From Tilletia caries (Eukaryota > Basidiomycota > Exobasidiomycetes > Tilletiales > Tilletiaceae), in NCBI GenBank assembly GCA_032718865.1, contig JALUTQ010000009.1, positions 124,001 to 188,000 of the forward strand: a stretch of DNA of 64,000 bases. Direction: 5' to 3'. The position numbers and the translations under genes are program-made. Positions 30,222 through 42,556 of this stretch are shown piece by piece. Numbering within the stretch: the first letter of the stretch is position 1; each line of letters opens with the position of its first letter. The notes below the pieces were generated by a model that ran no database searches, was not told the origin of the DNA, and saw only the letters and a list, made by a program, of their open reading frames with translations.

Positions 30222-31948
30222 CTACGACCCAGCCTCGTCCGTGAACGCCCAGGGCGTGTTCGCCTTCGCGCGCTCGTACGCGAGGTGATCATGTCGCTTG
30301 ATCCAAGGATGCTGGAGCACCTTCTTGAGCGGGAGCCGTTTTGTGGGCTCGGTTTGCAGGAGCTGTTGTGACGGAAGAGAGGGGGAGGTAATGAGCCAGG
30401 GGTGCCCTCCAGAAAGGGATAAGGTAAGGAAAGGACAGAGAGGAAAAAAACGTACCTGGTCGATGAGCTTGGCTGCCTCGGGACTGAAGTATTTTGGCAT
30501 CACGAACTGCCTCCTCTCGATCCGCTTATACGTCGCCGCTGTTAAAAAGTCCGATTCAGCATCTCCCTCAGCAATGGGTGGAAGTGGGTGCAAATTCTCA
30601 CTAGCCGGCATCCCATACTCCTCAAACGGCGGGCCGCCCTCCAAAAACTCAAAGATCAAGACCCCCAACGCCCAGAGATCGACCCAGTGTCCATGCAACT
30701 TCCCCCCGATCATCTCCGGTGGGAGGTAGTCCAGTGTGCCGCAGAGGGTTGTGCGTGCGTTCGAGGGCGCATGGACGGACCAGCCGAAGTCGGCGATTTT
30801 GAGCTCGCCGCGGATGCCGAGGAGGAGGTTCTCGGGCTTGATGTCCCGGTGGATGACGTGTTTGGAGTGGAGGTAGATGAGCGCGTCGGAGAGTTGGGCT
30901 GTGTACTGAATTGCACATAAAAGAATTTTTATCAGTTTGTTTCGCAGTCGAAGAGGAGGGCGAGAGAGAGGGGAAGGACGTACGGTTGCAGCTTGCCACT
31001 CGGGAAGTCTTCGGTCTGGGACCTTGCCGAGGTAGCGGTAGAGTTCTCCCTTCCCAGCGAATTCGAGCATGAGGAAGACACGTCCCGGATCGTGGAAGTA
31101 TCCATGCAGACGAAGTACATGCGGATGTCTACATCTCCGGCACACGGAATCATTCGTCAGTCCTCATTATTTGGCCGACCAACGACTCGACTAGGGTAGG
31201 GAAACCTCACCTCAAGTTCATCTGGATCTCGATCTCGCGACGAAGCTGTTTCTCCTGGCCGTAGAGCTCCTTCTTGTACATGCACTTGAGGGCGATGATG
31301 TACTGCGGCGGGGCGGCTGTGCGGCCGAGGTAGACGCGGCCGTACTTGCCCTTTCCCAATGCGCGGCCGATTTCAAAGTCGCGGAGACACCATCTCTTTG
31401 TGGCGCGGTGGTGTTGTCTGCCATGTGAGGAAAAAAAGGAAAATTAGAATCAGACCCCCCAAAGAAATTGAAGACAGTAGGGACTTCAGGACTGACGGTG
31501 CAGCAGAGTCCAGGGCGAGGTCTTCTAGTGATTCAGCGTGCATGTCCTGCGTCTGACGCCTGCCGCGAGCCTCGTCTCTCTCGAGCGCGCCATCATATCC
31601 GCCAATGTCGACGGTCTTGGTCTGTGATGGCTGCTGTTGCTGCTGTTGAAAGTGGTGAGGCTGATGTGTGTGCGAATGGAGCTTCTGGCGTCCGACTGCG
31701 TTGAGGTCGATGGTGGAGTGGAGCTGGTTGGGCTGGTAGGCTGCGAGGACGCTGAGTTTGTCTGTGGATGGTATGCGTGCGTGGGAGAGACCCTGTCCGG
31801 GTACGATGGCCATCTTGCTGGGTGCTGCTGTCTTGGACGACGACGGCGCCTGGTTCTCGGCGTTGTTGTTGTTGGTGTTGAGGGAGAGGGCGGAGGTCTG
31901 TCGCTCGATTGCACCCAGACGATCTGCGAGAAACGCTGAGGGCGGCAT
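30222..31948 (-). CDS. IPL1: Aurora/Ipl1-family mitotic Ser/Thr kinase
   Basis: Five exons (31948-31497, 31417-31211, 31128-30984, 30905-30456, 30362-30222) join in frame to 464 residues. The first 155 residues are a variable, Gln/Ser-rich N terminus. The kinase domain starts at [18 protein letters not shown], with catalytic Lys195 (IIALK), [11 protein letters not shown] (Asp289) and DFGWSVH (Asp307). The activation loop [16 protein letters not shown] has Thr321 at the activating position, and HPWI lies near the end. The [10 protein letters not shown] and [14 protein letters not shown] strings are diagnostic of Aurora kinases, which act in the chromosomal passenger complex to correct kinetochore attachments and drive cytokinesis. 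The next gene upstream is divergent (chitin synthase), with 313 bp between start codons. Confidence 0.93.
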
Positions 31949-32261
31949 CCTTCCCAGTGAGTGAGTGAGTGAGTGAGTGAGTGAGTGAGTGAGCAGTCCG
32001 TTGGTCCTGGGCGACGATGGTGTTGATCTCCGACGCGTCGTGACTGACTGGTGCCAAATGAGACGCGTCGAGGATCACGTGAGGGCGAGAGAAACGCTCC
32101 GAGATCAACACACGCGCCTCCTCCACTTTGGTAAACAAGGCCCCTGTTCTCGCTCGCAAGACAGACGCGCTTCTTGACGACCATCAGCTCCCGAGCTCAG
32201 ACATTCACTGCCGTCCCAGTTTCCCGTTCGCAGCGCCAAGCAGAACGACACCGTGCACCAC
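31949..32261. promoter_or_regulatory. Shared divergent upstream region with a tetranucleotide repeat
   Basis: These 313 bp separate the Aurora kinase ATG (-) from the chitin synthase ATG (+) and must hold both 5' leaders and promoters. A (GTGA)n run of about nine units (31955-31994) begins only 7 nt from the kinase start codon, so the kinase mRNA leader would contain (CACU)n right before the AUG. No TATA box is obvious. Confidence 0.6.
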
Positions 32262-32353
32262 ATGGATCCATATCAGCACGACCCGCGCAGGGCACACTCG
32301 CCCGCACACCAGCCACCATACGAGTATCCAGGCTACGACCCATACCAACACCC

Positions 32354-32390
<37 letters not shown>

Positions 32391-35300
32391 GTGCCGCAGC
32401 AGGTGCAGCAGCAGGGACACGGCCCCGCCCTCAGCCAGAGCTTCTACACTCAGGCAGCAGCAGGACTCGGCCACCAGCAACAGCCATACGCACCCCTCCC
32501 ACCACCCGCAACATCCGGCTTCAACGAATGGCACGGCCAAGCACCATCACATGCACAGCTGCCCTCCTACAATGCCGTGCCCGCCATCTACGGCCCAGGC
32601 GGCGAGGAAGAGAACGACTACGACGAGACCGGCGCACTCGTTGCCGGTCTCGAAAAGTCCATCTACCCCGACGACCACGCTGAGGGCTCCACCGTCGTCG
32701 GATCCACCAACAACGCACCCCACTCCGCAGAGACAGACCACCCATTAGAAGAAGCAGAGGACGAGAAGGACTACCTCTACCGCTCCGGCATGGCCGCCGT
32801 GCGCGAACAGTTCGGCCCAGGCGAAGTAAAGAACTACGGCGCGGGAGACACCTACGACTTCCCCGACGACAACGACGACGAGACTACCGCTGCTCCGTAC
32901 GTCACTCGCACCCAGAAGGACCACGATGATGGCGGGGACGATAGGGCGTCGTCCTCGGGAAGCTCGACGTACCGCATGCGAAGCACCTACGCGTACAAGT
33001 CGCCCTATGCCGAACTGGGCACCGCCGAGGAGGAGGACGGAGGAGGACCAGCCGGTAGCATGAACGGGTACGACACCCAGCACTTCGGTCCCGCGCCCCC
33101 GCCCGGCGCCCAACTCCGGCGCCACAAGACCAAGAAGAACGTCGCGCTCACGCAGGGAAACCTCGTGCTGGACTGTCCTGTTCCTACGAAGTTGCAGAGC
33201 TTCTTGAGTAGGAGGGGGGAGGATGAGTTTTTGACGATGCGGTATACGGCCATTACCTGTCCGCCGGATGAGTTCCCGAAAAACTCGTTCAGTCTGAGGC
33301 CGAGTCTTGCTGGGCGCCATACGGAGCTTTTCAGTGAGTTTTCCCTGGCACTCTTTCACTCTGCTCCTTTCTCGCTCCTGGCTCGCTGACATCGCTCACA
33401 CCCACCGGTTTTATCTTTCAGTCGCTGTCACGATGTACAACGAAGACGAGATCCGTGAGTGACGCGTCGCCTTCGTCTGTCTCTGATCCCACTTTCGCGC
33501 ACTGACCCCCCCCTCTCCCTTGCAAAACAGTGTTCACCCGCACCCTCCACGGCGTCGCCAAGAACATCGCCCACCTCTGCTCCCGCCACAAGTCCCGCAC
33601 CTGGGGCCCGGACGGCTGGAAAAAAGTGGTGGTGTGCATCATCGCCGACGGGCGGAAGAAGGTCCATCCGCGGGTGTTGGACTGTCTGGCTGCGTTGGGG
33701 GTGTATCAGGAAGGGGTGGCGAAGAATATGGTCAATGGGAAGGTGGTTCATGCGCATTGTTATGAGTGAGTTCCCCTTTTTCGCGGGTGCTCCTGCTCCT
33801 GGGACGCGGTTTCGCTTTCGCGGTGGCTGATTGGCTTTTCTTTTTTTGGTTTTCGTCTCCCCTGCCTGTGCGTTCTTCAAGATACACCACCCAACTCTCG
33901 ATCGACTCCTCCCTGCAGTTCAAGGGCGCCGAGCGCGGGCTGGTGCCGATGCAGGTCATCTTCTGTCTCAAGGAGAAGAACGCGAAGAAGATCAACTCGC
34001 ATCGATGGTTCTTTGTGAGTTTTTCCTTTCGGGACGCGTTTTTACGACGCTTTGTTCCGCCGTGCGTGCATGTGTCGACTCATTCCCCCCCTTTTTCCCT
34101 TCCTTCCTACTAGAACGCATTCGCACCTGTGTTGCAACCTAACGTGTGCATCTTGCTCGATGTCGGTACAAGGCCGGAGGCGAAGTGAGTTGTTCATTCA
34201 TGTTTGCGCACTTTGTCCCGTTTCTCAATTGAGAGAGAGCTTGTCGTCTGATCGCACTTTTGCGCTTCGCCTTCTTTGCAGATCTATCTACTACCTGTGG
34301 AAGACGTTCGACTTAAACTCGAACGCGGGAGGCGCGTGTGGCGAGATTACTGCTGACACGAGGGGGAAGTGGGGTATCGGACCAGCCTTGCTGAATCCAT
34401 TAGTAGCTGCGCAGGTGAGTTCCTTCCGATCGCCGCCCACCCTTTTGAAGCGGGGCCAAGTTTTCTGACAGACAAAAAACTGCACTGCGTTTTCACACAA
34501 ACCACAGAACTTCGAGTACAAGATCTCGAACATCCTCGACAAGACGACGGAGTCTGTCTTTGGCTATATCTCCGTCCTGCCCGGCGCGTTCTCGGCGTAC
34601 CGATACATTGCGCTGAAGAATGACGAGTACGGGATGGGCCCGCTGGCGTCGTACTTCAAAGGAGAGGAGTTGCGGGGTGATGAGGCGGATGTGTTCACGA
34701 GTAACATGTGTGAGTTTTCCCCTGTTCCTTGCTCTCGCGCGCGTAGACCCTTTTATTTTTTTGTGGAAATGCTCACCGTCTCTTTGGATTTCGTTGTTTT
34801 TCTGCTGGATAGACCTTGCTGAGGATCGGATCTTGTGTTTCGAGCTCGCTGCGAAGCGCGGATCAGACTGGGTGCTGAAATACGTGAAGAGCGCACGGGG
34901 CGTCACCGATGGTACGTTTTCTCGTCCCTCCTCCCCTCCCCCCCCCCCGCGGGAATCTCCTTCGTGAGGCTCACCTTTTTCCACATTTCTTGTCCCCCAA
35001 TTTTTTTTTTCCCAGTACCGGATCAACTGCCCGAATTTATAAGTCAGCGCAGGCGCTGGCTGAACGGATCCTTCTTCGCCGCCATCTACGCGCTGTACCA
35101 CACCCGTCAATTCCTGCAATCCGGGCACAACAGCTGGCGCAAAGCGGTCCTGGTCCTCGAGTCCTTCTACAGCTTGGTGAACCTGCTCTTCGCGTGGTTC
35201 GCGCTGGGGAACTACTACATCTTCTTCCGGATCTTGACGGCCAGTTTGGAGGCGCCTGTGTTTGGGCTGAAAAGGATTGGGATTTTGAATACGGTTGTGC

Positions 35301-36434
35301 AGTATGTTTATATTGGGACTGTGGTTGCTTGTTTTATCTTTGCGATGGGCAATCGGCCGCAGGGCTCGAAGTGGAAGTACCTCGCTGCGGTCATCATCTT
35401 CGCACTGTGTGAGTTTTTTCTTTTCCCCCCTTCTTCCCCATTCGATCGTTTCAGAGCGACGTTCAGCTCACTCGTTCATCTTCCCCCCCCCCCCTCCCCC
35501 TTGGTTCACGTACCCCAGTGACGATCTACATGATGACGGCAGCCATCCTGTGCTTCGTGCGTGCGGTGCACAACACCCACGACGCCATTTACGCCCAGAT
35601 GGTCGTCTCCGTGTTGGCCACGTACGGTGTCTACTTGATATCCTCGTTCATCGCGTGCGACCCGCTCCACTTGCTCACGAGCTTTGTGCAGTATATACTG
35701 CTGGCGCCGACGTATATCAAGTGAGTTTGGATGGGGCTCGGTTGTTTTGCTTTACCTTGAGTGGTGAATGTGGGCTGACGATTTTGCGTTTATCCTTGGC
35801 TTCTCCATCATCAGCATTCTGAACGTCTACGCCTTCTGCAGTGAGTACTGTCTCCACCGAGCTTGTGTTCCTTGTTCTGATCCTGATGCAAACTATTCTC
35901 CTTCATCGTAGACTTGCACGACTTCTCCTGGGGAACGAAGGGGTGAGTGGCTTACCGCTCGCTGTGACAAAGTGTGATGCCCTTGTTTTCTGATTCACAT
36001 CTTTTGCGTTCTACAGCGAAACATCCGTATCCAACGATCTCGGAGCGGTCAACTCGACCGGGAAAGGAACTGTCGAGATCGCACTTCCGACCTCGCAGCT
36101 CGACATTGACTCCGCCTACGACGAAGCGCTGATGAAGCTGCGCACCCGACCGATGATCATCAAGGGCGATGCCAGTCGGGAGGAGAAGGACGCCCGGCAG
36201 ATGGACTACTACAAGAACATCCGAACCAACGTCGTCCTGGCCTGGGCGCTCTCGAACTGCATCTTGGCCGCCTTCATCTTGGCGGGTGACAATACGGGCA
36301 CGTTTGATCCCTCCTCGGGAACGACGAGGAGCAAGATCTTCATGATTGTCGTGCTGGTGTTCGTCGGTGGGATGAGCTGTATCCGCTTCATCGGATCGAC
36401 GATCTACATGCTCATCCAGCTCGTCAGCGGATGA
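32262..36434 (+). CDS. Chitin synthase (class I-III type)
   Basis: Thirteen exons join in frame to 1015 residues: 32262-33333, 33422-33454, 33531-33765, 33882-34014, 34114-34184, 34282-34414, 34508-34709, 34813-34911, 35016-35408, 35519-35720, 35815-35840, 35912-35942 and 36017-36434. ATG 32262 is used; an earlier in-frame GTG is not a start. The N terminus is disordered with a poly-Gln run (residues about 32-46). A chitin-synthase N-terminal domain and the GT2 catalytic domain follow, with VTMYNEDE, a VLLDVGT-like acidic loop, AEDR (Asp631) and SQRRRWLNG (about 670). At least six membrane helices complete the C-terminal half, with an SWGTKG motif between them. It polymerises GlcNAc from UDP-GlcNAc at the plasma membrane. 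The 26- and 31-nt exons are easily missed. Confidence 0.95.
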
Positions 36435-37061
36435 TACATACTGCGCCGGTCCAGAGCTCGAACAGTTTCGCGGTCCGGCCCCCTCTCTCCCCTTTCAGCT
36501 TCCTTGGCCACAATCTTCGATTCTTCTAGCTTATCTTCTCTGACGAACTGCGACGACTGGTTCAGCCACACCCCTGTCTATAACGATACTTTACTCGACA
36601 GCCCGGACTTTTTGAGAGGACGATTACGACTCGGACCTAGCGCGGGATTTCATTCTTCATCCACGTCTGTATACGATACCAACGACGGATCTTCCACAAG
36701 ACCCCACTTTGTCCCGGGATTTTCCTTCCACTTCAGCCTTTCATCTCAAATGCCGATCGATTCTCGTCTGCCCCCCTTCTGTATGCTCCCACTCGCACGC
36801 ATCTCTTCTGTCTCATACCGCCTTCAACTTTGCTTCCCTTGCTGTGCTTGCTGTGGCATTTTCTGTGTGGGCAGACCGAAATCTTCAAGGACATTCTATC
36901 TGCATTCGTTTGCACAGTCTGAAAGTTTGCATGTCCGATTTGCGTTCAGTTGAAGGCTTGAACGTTTGAACGCTTCAAAGCACTCTGCCACCCCGTTTTA
37001 ACCATGTCGATGCCCGAGTGCTGTATGCTAGACTTTTGATGCAGTGTATCCTCTTCTCCTT
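36435..37061. other. 3' region between chitin synthase and the convergent zinc regulator
   Basis: No gene is seen. The interval contains 3' untranslated sequence of both neighbours. Short repeats GAACG/TTTGAACG lie near 36957-36980. Confidence 0.55.
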
Positions 37062-40000
37062 CTACTCGCATTCGTGAGCGTCGACGTACGCCTTCACCCG
37101 GTGGTAAAACTATAAGGCGACCACAGCCGATAGGACAAGACGTTCAACATCTCGGTCCTCGAACAGATTGCGTTCCGCGACCACTCACAGCATTCTCGAC
37201 GAACGTTCCGCTCGTCCCTGCGAGGGGCTTTCCCATCCTGTGGCAGCTGAGGCAGTAAAGTAAACTGGTCAGATGTGTGTAATACAAGCTGAAGAGGACA
37301 CGATGGAGGTAGGTCTCACCTGTGCGCATGTTTCCTGCGTTGCGGGGACGAACGTCACTTTCGAGTGAGCCACGGTGTCCGATCGCTCGAGGTACTCATG
37401 ACTGTCGACGCCTGGTGGTTACTCACCACCACATGATCCTATCATGTGAGGGTAGGGAGGAAGAGGGAGGGATAATGAAGTTAGAACACAGCATGGAGGT
37501 TGTCTCAAGGAACGTAACCCGAACTCACTCAGGGACCTTCATCTCCGTCTGCTTGACATTCTCAATCGGAACGACTGCATGAATGAGATATACCCGCAGT
37601 CAGAACGTTCAGAATATAGGTGATCCATTAGCTTCAGGAGGGACGTTATCTCTGCTCACACTTCTTGCAAACGTGGCCTAGGAACCCCTCCAAGAAACGT
37701 TCGGTGAGTGCTGATGAATGTGCGCCTCTGACCGGAGCTGTGATTTCACTCACATCGACCTTCCTTGACGATCTCCTTCTCCAGCAGCCGGACGTCTCGC
37801 TTGGGTCGATCGACGGTCCGGAATTCAATAGGTGGTGCGAAGGGTTCGCCCGTCAGTGCACTAATACCGTGTGTGTACTAGATGTGGTCGACCCTCAACA
37901 AGTCAGCAACCAACGAAGTGCTGGGATATCGTTCACGAAGCTTGCTACGTTTGCGCACCTGCATGTGATAGTTGTACTGTATTGGTAGTCACGTTGTCAG
38001 CTCTCGGCTCTCAGGTCGGTGCATCCGTGATTCGATGCAGCTGCAGCACTCACTGAAGACTGCTTGGTCTTGAAGAAGTTTTCTTGTCCACTCTCCCAGC
38101 TGAGGACGACACGAACTCGGTGAGTACCCGAGTTATTCTTACTCTGCTGTATTATGCTATAAAGTCCTGCCTCACCAGACGGGACAGAGACCTTTTTGCA
38201 GAGGGAGAAGGAGAAGGAAAGGTCATCTGCATCGATCTCTGTAGTCCGCTTTGCAGTGCTCGGACATGCACGTACCTTCCTTGGTCATTCCCTGACCTCG
38301 TATATACCGTGGTGCGTACAGGTTCAGCAAGGAAGGCGGCTCTTTGAACATGGTTTTGCGCGGCACATGGATACCACTCGTGCCTTCCTTCTTGACCTCT
38401 CTGTCAAAGCTACCCACCGGGAGAATGACGCAGCGATGTCAGTATCCTGGTCACTGTTAACTGTGTGTGGACCCGGAACCACTCACGATCGGACCGTAGA
38501 ACCACCGAAGATACGTTCTTGCAGGCTCGGGTCCAGCGAACTTGGCACATAGTATCTCTGGTACAGCAGTGGGTACGCCTCATCGACAGGCATCGACGCC
38601 GGAAAGCACCTTCGCTGGTCAGACACGAGGTGTGCTGCTCGATTCGAAGTGTCGGCGCTCAGGTCGTTTGATGACGCTCTGCTGCTCGGCACTTGAGCCG
38701 TTGCAACGCCCTGTCGACTTGGACCGGGTTCGTCTCCTTCATCTTCCGAAGGCAAAGATGACAATGGAGACGAGGGAGCCGGCGACGTAGCATTATCATG
38801 AGCCTCTTGCCGTTTCTGCCCTTCAGCCGGCTTTGCGGTGTACAGATTAGATTCGGGCTGCGTGCTGTCCTGAGGCTTCTCATCGGCCGAGGTGTCTTCA
38901 GCGGCATCACTGGTCCTGGACGGGCTCTTGCCACTTGTCTTGAGGGAAGCAAGCACTTCCGCCGCTTTCTCCATCATGGAGCGGCTGTTCGAAGCGGATG
39001 ACGACATGCTGAGGTCGCTCATCGGACCAATCTCAGGTGCACGGTCTGAAGAAACGTTCGGCTCAGCAGCCTCTCTACCGCCTAGTATCGCGGCGTCGGC
39101 TGCTCCAGCATTTCCGATGATTGCGTTTTGGTCGTGTCCGGACGTTTGCGCAGTCACAAGACCTTCCGACCAGCCGGTTGCATCGTCTTCTTGCAGCAAT
39201 GCTGGCAGCGGAAGATGCTTGCGCATCTCTACAGGACCAGCAGTAGATCTTGTAGCCGAAACGCGAACCTGGGAGCGAGACGGGCCCGCTTGTGATCGCT
39301 GGGAGTCCACGTTTCGTTGGTCGTCATGATCGTCATGGCGGCTACCACCGGAGGCATGAGCGTTTCGCTGTCCATTGTCTGCAGCAGTCCGAGTGGAGCG
39401 GTCATTCCATCTCACAACGACTCGCCGTCGAGTGTTTATGGGGCTCTGTGAGCCATGTCCATTTGGTGACCGATCGAAAGGAGCCGCTTCCATGCCTTGA
39501 GCGTGCTCGGCATGGTTCGATCGTTCGATGGGAGCGTGGGTGACTTTATGCGGGTGTCTTGCAAAGAGGCTGAGACCTGACGGCACAGGCAGCCCATCAT
39601 AATCGTCACCCTTCGTCCTTGCGCGCTTTCGCGCCGGGCCCAGACTCGGTGATGGTGGCTGCATGTAGCTTGTTGCCGTCCCAGCGTCGGTTTCTTCCTG
39701 GGCATGCGGTGATGTGGAAGGCTGATCAAGCTGAATGCGTTGCATTGATGTCGACGGACCGAGCGATGTCCCATTGGAGTACTGCTGTTGATCATTCAGT
39801 ATCCAGTCAGTCATGGAAACAGCATGGAAAAAGTCGGCGCGTGCTTATATGCGCCAGACCTCACCGTTGCGTTCGAGTAAGCATGGCCCTGAATGTATGC
39901 GCATACAATGGGCAGATGTTCATGATATCAGTCTTCCCTCTCAATGCTGCGTGTGATTTGATACACGTAATGCACTCACGGTACTAGCATGCACCTGGGC

Positions 40001-41112
40001 AGGGTGCACAGCTCCAAAAGATGGAGGTCGCTGGCGCACCATATCGGCCTGCACCCCCAGGCGAGGCCACCAAGGCTGCGGAGAAGTCAGCTCCAGTGCG
40101 TGACCGTTCCCAATGCCTGCATGGGCTCGATGTCGCATGGTTACCGACGGGCTGAGCATAGAATTTCCGGCAACAGCAACAGCAGAAACGTTCGCATGAC
40201 CGCCGCTTCCTCCCAACCTGACGCTGGATCCGGACATCTCGTTCAGAGTATGATAGGGCGAAGCATCTGCCGTCATAGCATTTGAGCCGCCGGCAGCGGA
40301 AGAGGAAGCGGGCGGGAGACTGCTGAGTCCCATGCTCGCACTCAGGCTGCGGATCGAATTGAAGCTCGCGGAGCGTTGCAGCAGTGAGTCCCGACGCGAC
40401 CGTAACGGAGTCCGTTCCTGGATGGTCCTGTCGACGGCCGGAGATGTGATAGACTCTTCGCCCTCGGAGTCTCGTATGCGAATGGGTGTATCGGCCAGAG
40501 GTGGCGGGGGCAGCAGACCAGTTGGAGGCTCAAAGCCCGAGCTATCGTCCTCGTCCTCATCGTACATGCGTTCACGAAGCTCCACGGGTTGCTGACGGGG
40601 CGTGCTGCTTCTCCACGAGAACTGATGCTGAGCACTCACATGATTCGACCAACCGTTTCCGCTGACGCCGCCGCCACCGTTGAGTTCGGTCAGGCCGCCT
40701 TGAGAGAGCATGGTCTCGTCGCCATCGCCACCATTCGCCATGCTTTCGAACCCCTCCGCTCGCGACACAGCCGGAGACCAAAGCTCAGGCAAGCATCGAG
40801 GAACATCCGCATCGAGGCTTGACGTGCTGATGCGGCGAGAGGTCGTGACGGTTCCGGGTTGACGAAGCTGTTGGGATGTCGGAACGCTGGGCGAGAGTTC
40901 TCCTTCGAGCTCGTCGCGCGCTTCTTGTTCGGTCCGTCGCGCTTCAAGGAAGAGGGGAGGTAGGAAAATGCTCGGCGCTGGGACGACGGAGCTGTACCAA
41001 GGGGCGTAGCTGGATGAAGGAAGCTCGCGTTCCATCTCCGTTCCGTTTGTCGGCGTCGTTTCTGATGCAACGAACTTGGCCAGAACGTCCGTGGCAAAGC
41101 TCAGTCTACCGA
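37062..41112 (-). CDS. Rua1-like zinc-binding transcription regulator with micro-exons
   Basis: Thirteen exons join in frame to at least 988 codons: 41112-39980, 39784-38487, 38409-38276, 38191-38176, 38099-38054, 37976-37959, 37877-37754, 37677-37660, 37574-37529, 37438-37427, 37334-37320, 37246-37189 and 37109-37062. The first two exons encode a disordered Ser/Pro/Gln-rich region with a KRAR basic patch. The remaining eleven encode a domain that matches, from memory, the C-terminal zinc domain of Ustilago Rua1: YAPRYIRGQG, EGLCPVC, FFKTKQSSYNYHMQYTHGIS, a second EGRCHVCKKF, VPEIMWWKHAHSCH, then a short end with YHRVKAYVD. Cys and His residues for zinc binding are intact. Rua1 activates glycolipid genes; no such cluster is visible here, so the targets are unknown. 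The 5' end upstream of 41112 was not resolved. Confidence 0.82.
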
Positions 41113-41776
41113 CTGGAAGCAGAGGTAAGCACACGGACAGCAGAGCTGCCGATGACGGAGCGCGATCGTGTAAGAGCAGGCGAGAGAAAGGGGAGAAGGG
41201 CCTGTGCTACCTATGTGCTGAGCGCTGAGAAACGTGAGTTGGTGTCAGTGGAGGACGAATGTATGCGCATTCAGCGACGCAGCGACGTCTCAAACCAAAC
41301 GTTCCACTGGCAAGCTTCCGAACGACTCAAACGCAATCGCCCGCATGATGCATGATGTACGGACACAGATCATAACTCTTCTCATTCCAATCGCGAGGCT
41401 CAGTGCCCAGCTACGGCGCTCCGTCCTCTGGAGGAGGAGGGTCCACCGGGTTGAAGATGAAGCGATGAAGTGTACTTCGGGGCGATCTGATGCTTGAATT
41501 GCGATCTGCACTCGGGAGGAACGGGGAGAAGTGACAAGTAGCTGATGAGAAGAAAGGGAGAGGAGGGAGATGGCGAAAAGGACAACCAAGATTCCTTCGC
41601 TTTGCAGGTCCTATGTCTTGCTGTGCAGAATGGCGGGAGACACCTTCATACCGTCCGTCGGGAGAGGTCAACAGGTGAAGTAGAGGTGGGGCACGCCATC
41701 CCGTTCAATCCAGATATCTAGCCCTGTTCGGTGGAGCGAGAGCGTGTATGGATTGCCTTCATCTTCGTCACAGCCG
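41113..41776. other. Unresolved 5' end of the Rua1-like gene and 3' flank of the F-box gene
   Basis: The Rua1-like frame enters at 41112 in a phase that needs one base from an upstream exon. No convincing exon with an ATG could be joined here. A possible alternative is that translation starts inside exon 41112-39980 at an ATG near 41035. The 99-codon minus frame at 41290-41589 shows no domain. Confidence 0.45.
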
Positions 41777-42556
41777 TTATAGACCGTCGAGAGAAGTCGG
41801 CTCAAAGTAGAAGAAGATCTCGAGCTCGCCATCATCATAAATCCTCATCTCTGGCCATTCTGTGAGCCGGATGAGCGAGAGCCCGCGCCGTTCGTCGTGT
41901 TCAGGTTCTTTATAATCGTACCAATAACGGGTCGACCACGGCCTCAGGTACATTCTGTTTGAACGTAAAACAAGCTGGGTAAGGACGTCCCCGACGAGGA
42001 TGGGCTGTTGCTTTGCCTGCGTTGGTTTGACCTTGGGGATGTTCGAGTCGACCTTGTGGATGAGAAATGATTCTCTGTTGCGATACAATGCTATGCTCAT
42101 TGTTAGACGCAGGGCAGAGTCGGGCGGGCACGTCGCGCATTCATTCAAGACGTGAGGGACCTCGTCGATAGTAAGCTGAGAGGTGAGCTTGACCACAACG
42201 TCTTCGTATGAGTCGACATCGACGTCCCAGAAGAGCTGTGCGAGGGCGGGATGGATGTTGATGTAGGGATTGCCTTCGTAGAGGTACGGATCGTCGGAAT
42301 CCCCAATCGGCTCGAGCCCACGGAGTTTGATCAGGTCGTCTGAGGTAAGCGTCGGATTGGTAAGGAGCCGGTTGCGAAAGAGGGGCGCGTCGAAGACCGG
42401 ATCGTTATCGATCATGCTCTTAACAGCGGTGCAAGTCCGACGCAGAGCATGGAGCGAAAAGTAGTCGCACTGGACCATAATCGACCGGATGATCTCGTAA
42501 GGCAGGCCGAGGAAGGAGGGCTCAGCAAGAGAGGGGCGGGCAGTACGAGTAGACAT
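41777..42556 (-). CDS. F-box protein
   Basis: A single-exon frame of 259 residues starts at ATG 42556. Residues about 16-62 form an F-box-like helical motif: LPYEIIRSIM, then CDYFSLHALRRTCTAVKSMI, then a FDAPLFRNRLL end. The rest is a soluble region with no recognised repeat, about half of it acidic. F-box proteins bring substrates to an SCF ubiquitin ligase through Skp1; the substrate is unknown here. It lies between the Rua1-like gene and the H+-ATPase gene, all on the - strand, but the spacing (over 600 bp each side) gives no sign of co-transcription. Confidence 0.72.
   Translation of the reverse strand: MSTRTARPSLAEPSFLGLPYEIIRSIMVQCDYFSLHALRRTCTAVKSMIDNDPVFDAPLFRNRLLTNPTLTSDDLIKLRGLEPIGDSDDPYLYEGNPYINIHPALAQLFWDVDVDSYEDVVVKLTSQLTIDEVPHVLNECATCPPDSALRLTMSIALYRNRESFLIHKVDSNIPKVKPTQAKQQPILVGDVLTQLVLRSNRMYLRPWSTRYWYDYKEPEHDERRGLSLIRLTEWPEMRIYDDGELEIFFYFEPTSLDGL

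Noticed and set aside
37871..38056. Cys-rich + strand frame resembling a LIM or zinc finger
   Set aside because: It is the complement of exons and introns of the Rua1-like gene, whose minus-strand exons splice in phase to a conserved domain. The Cys pattern on the + strand is coincidental.
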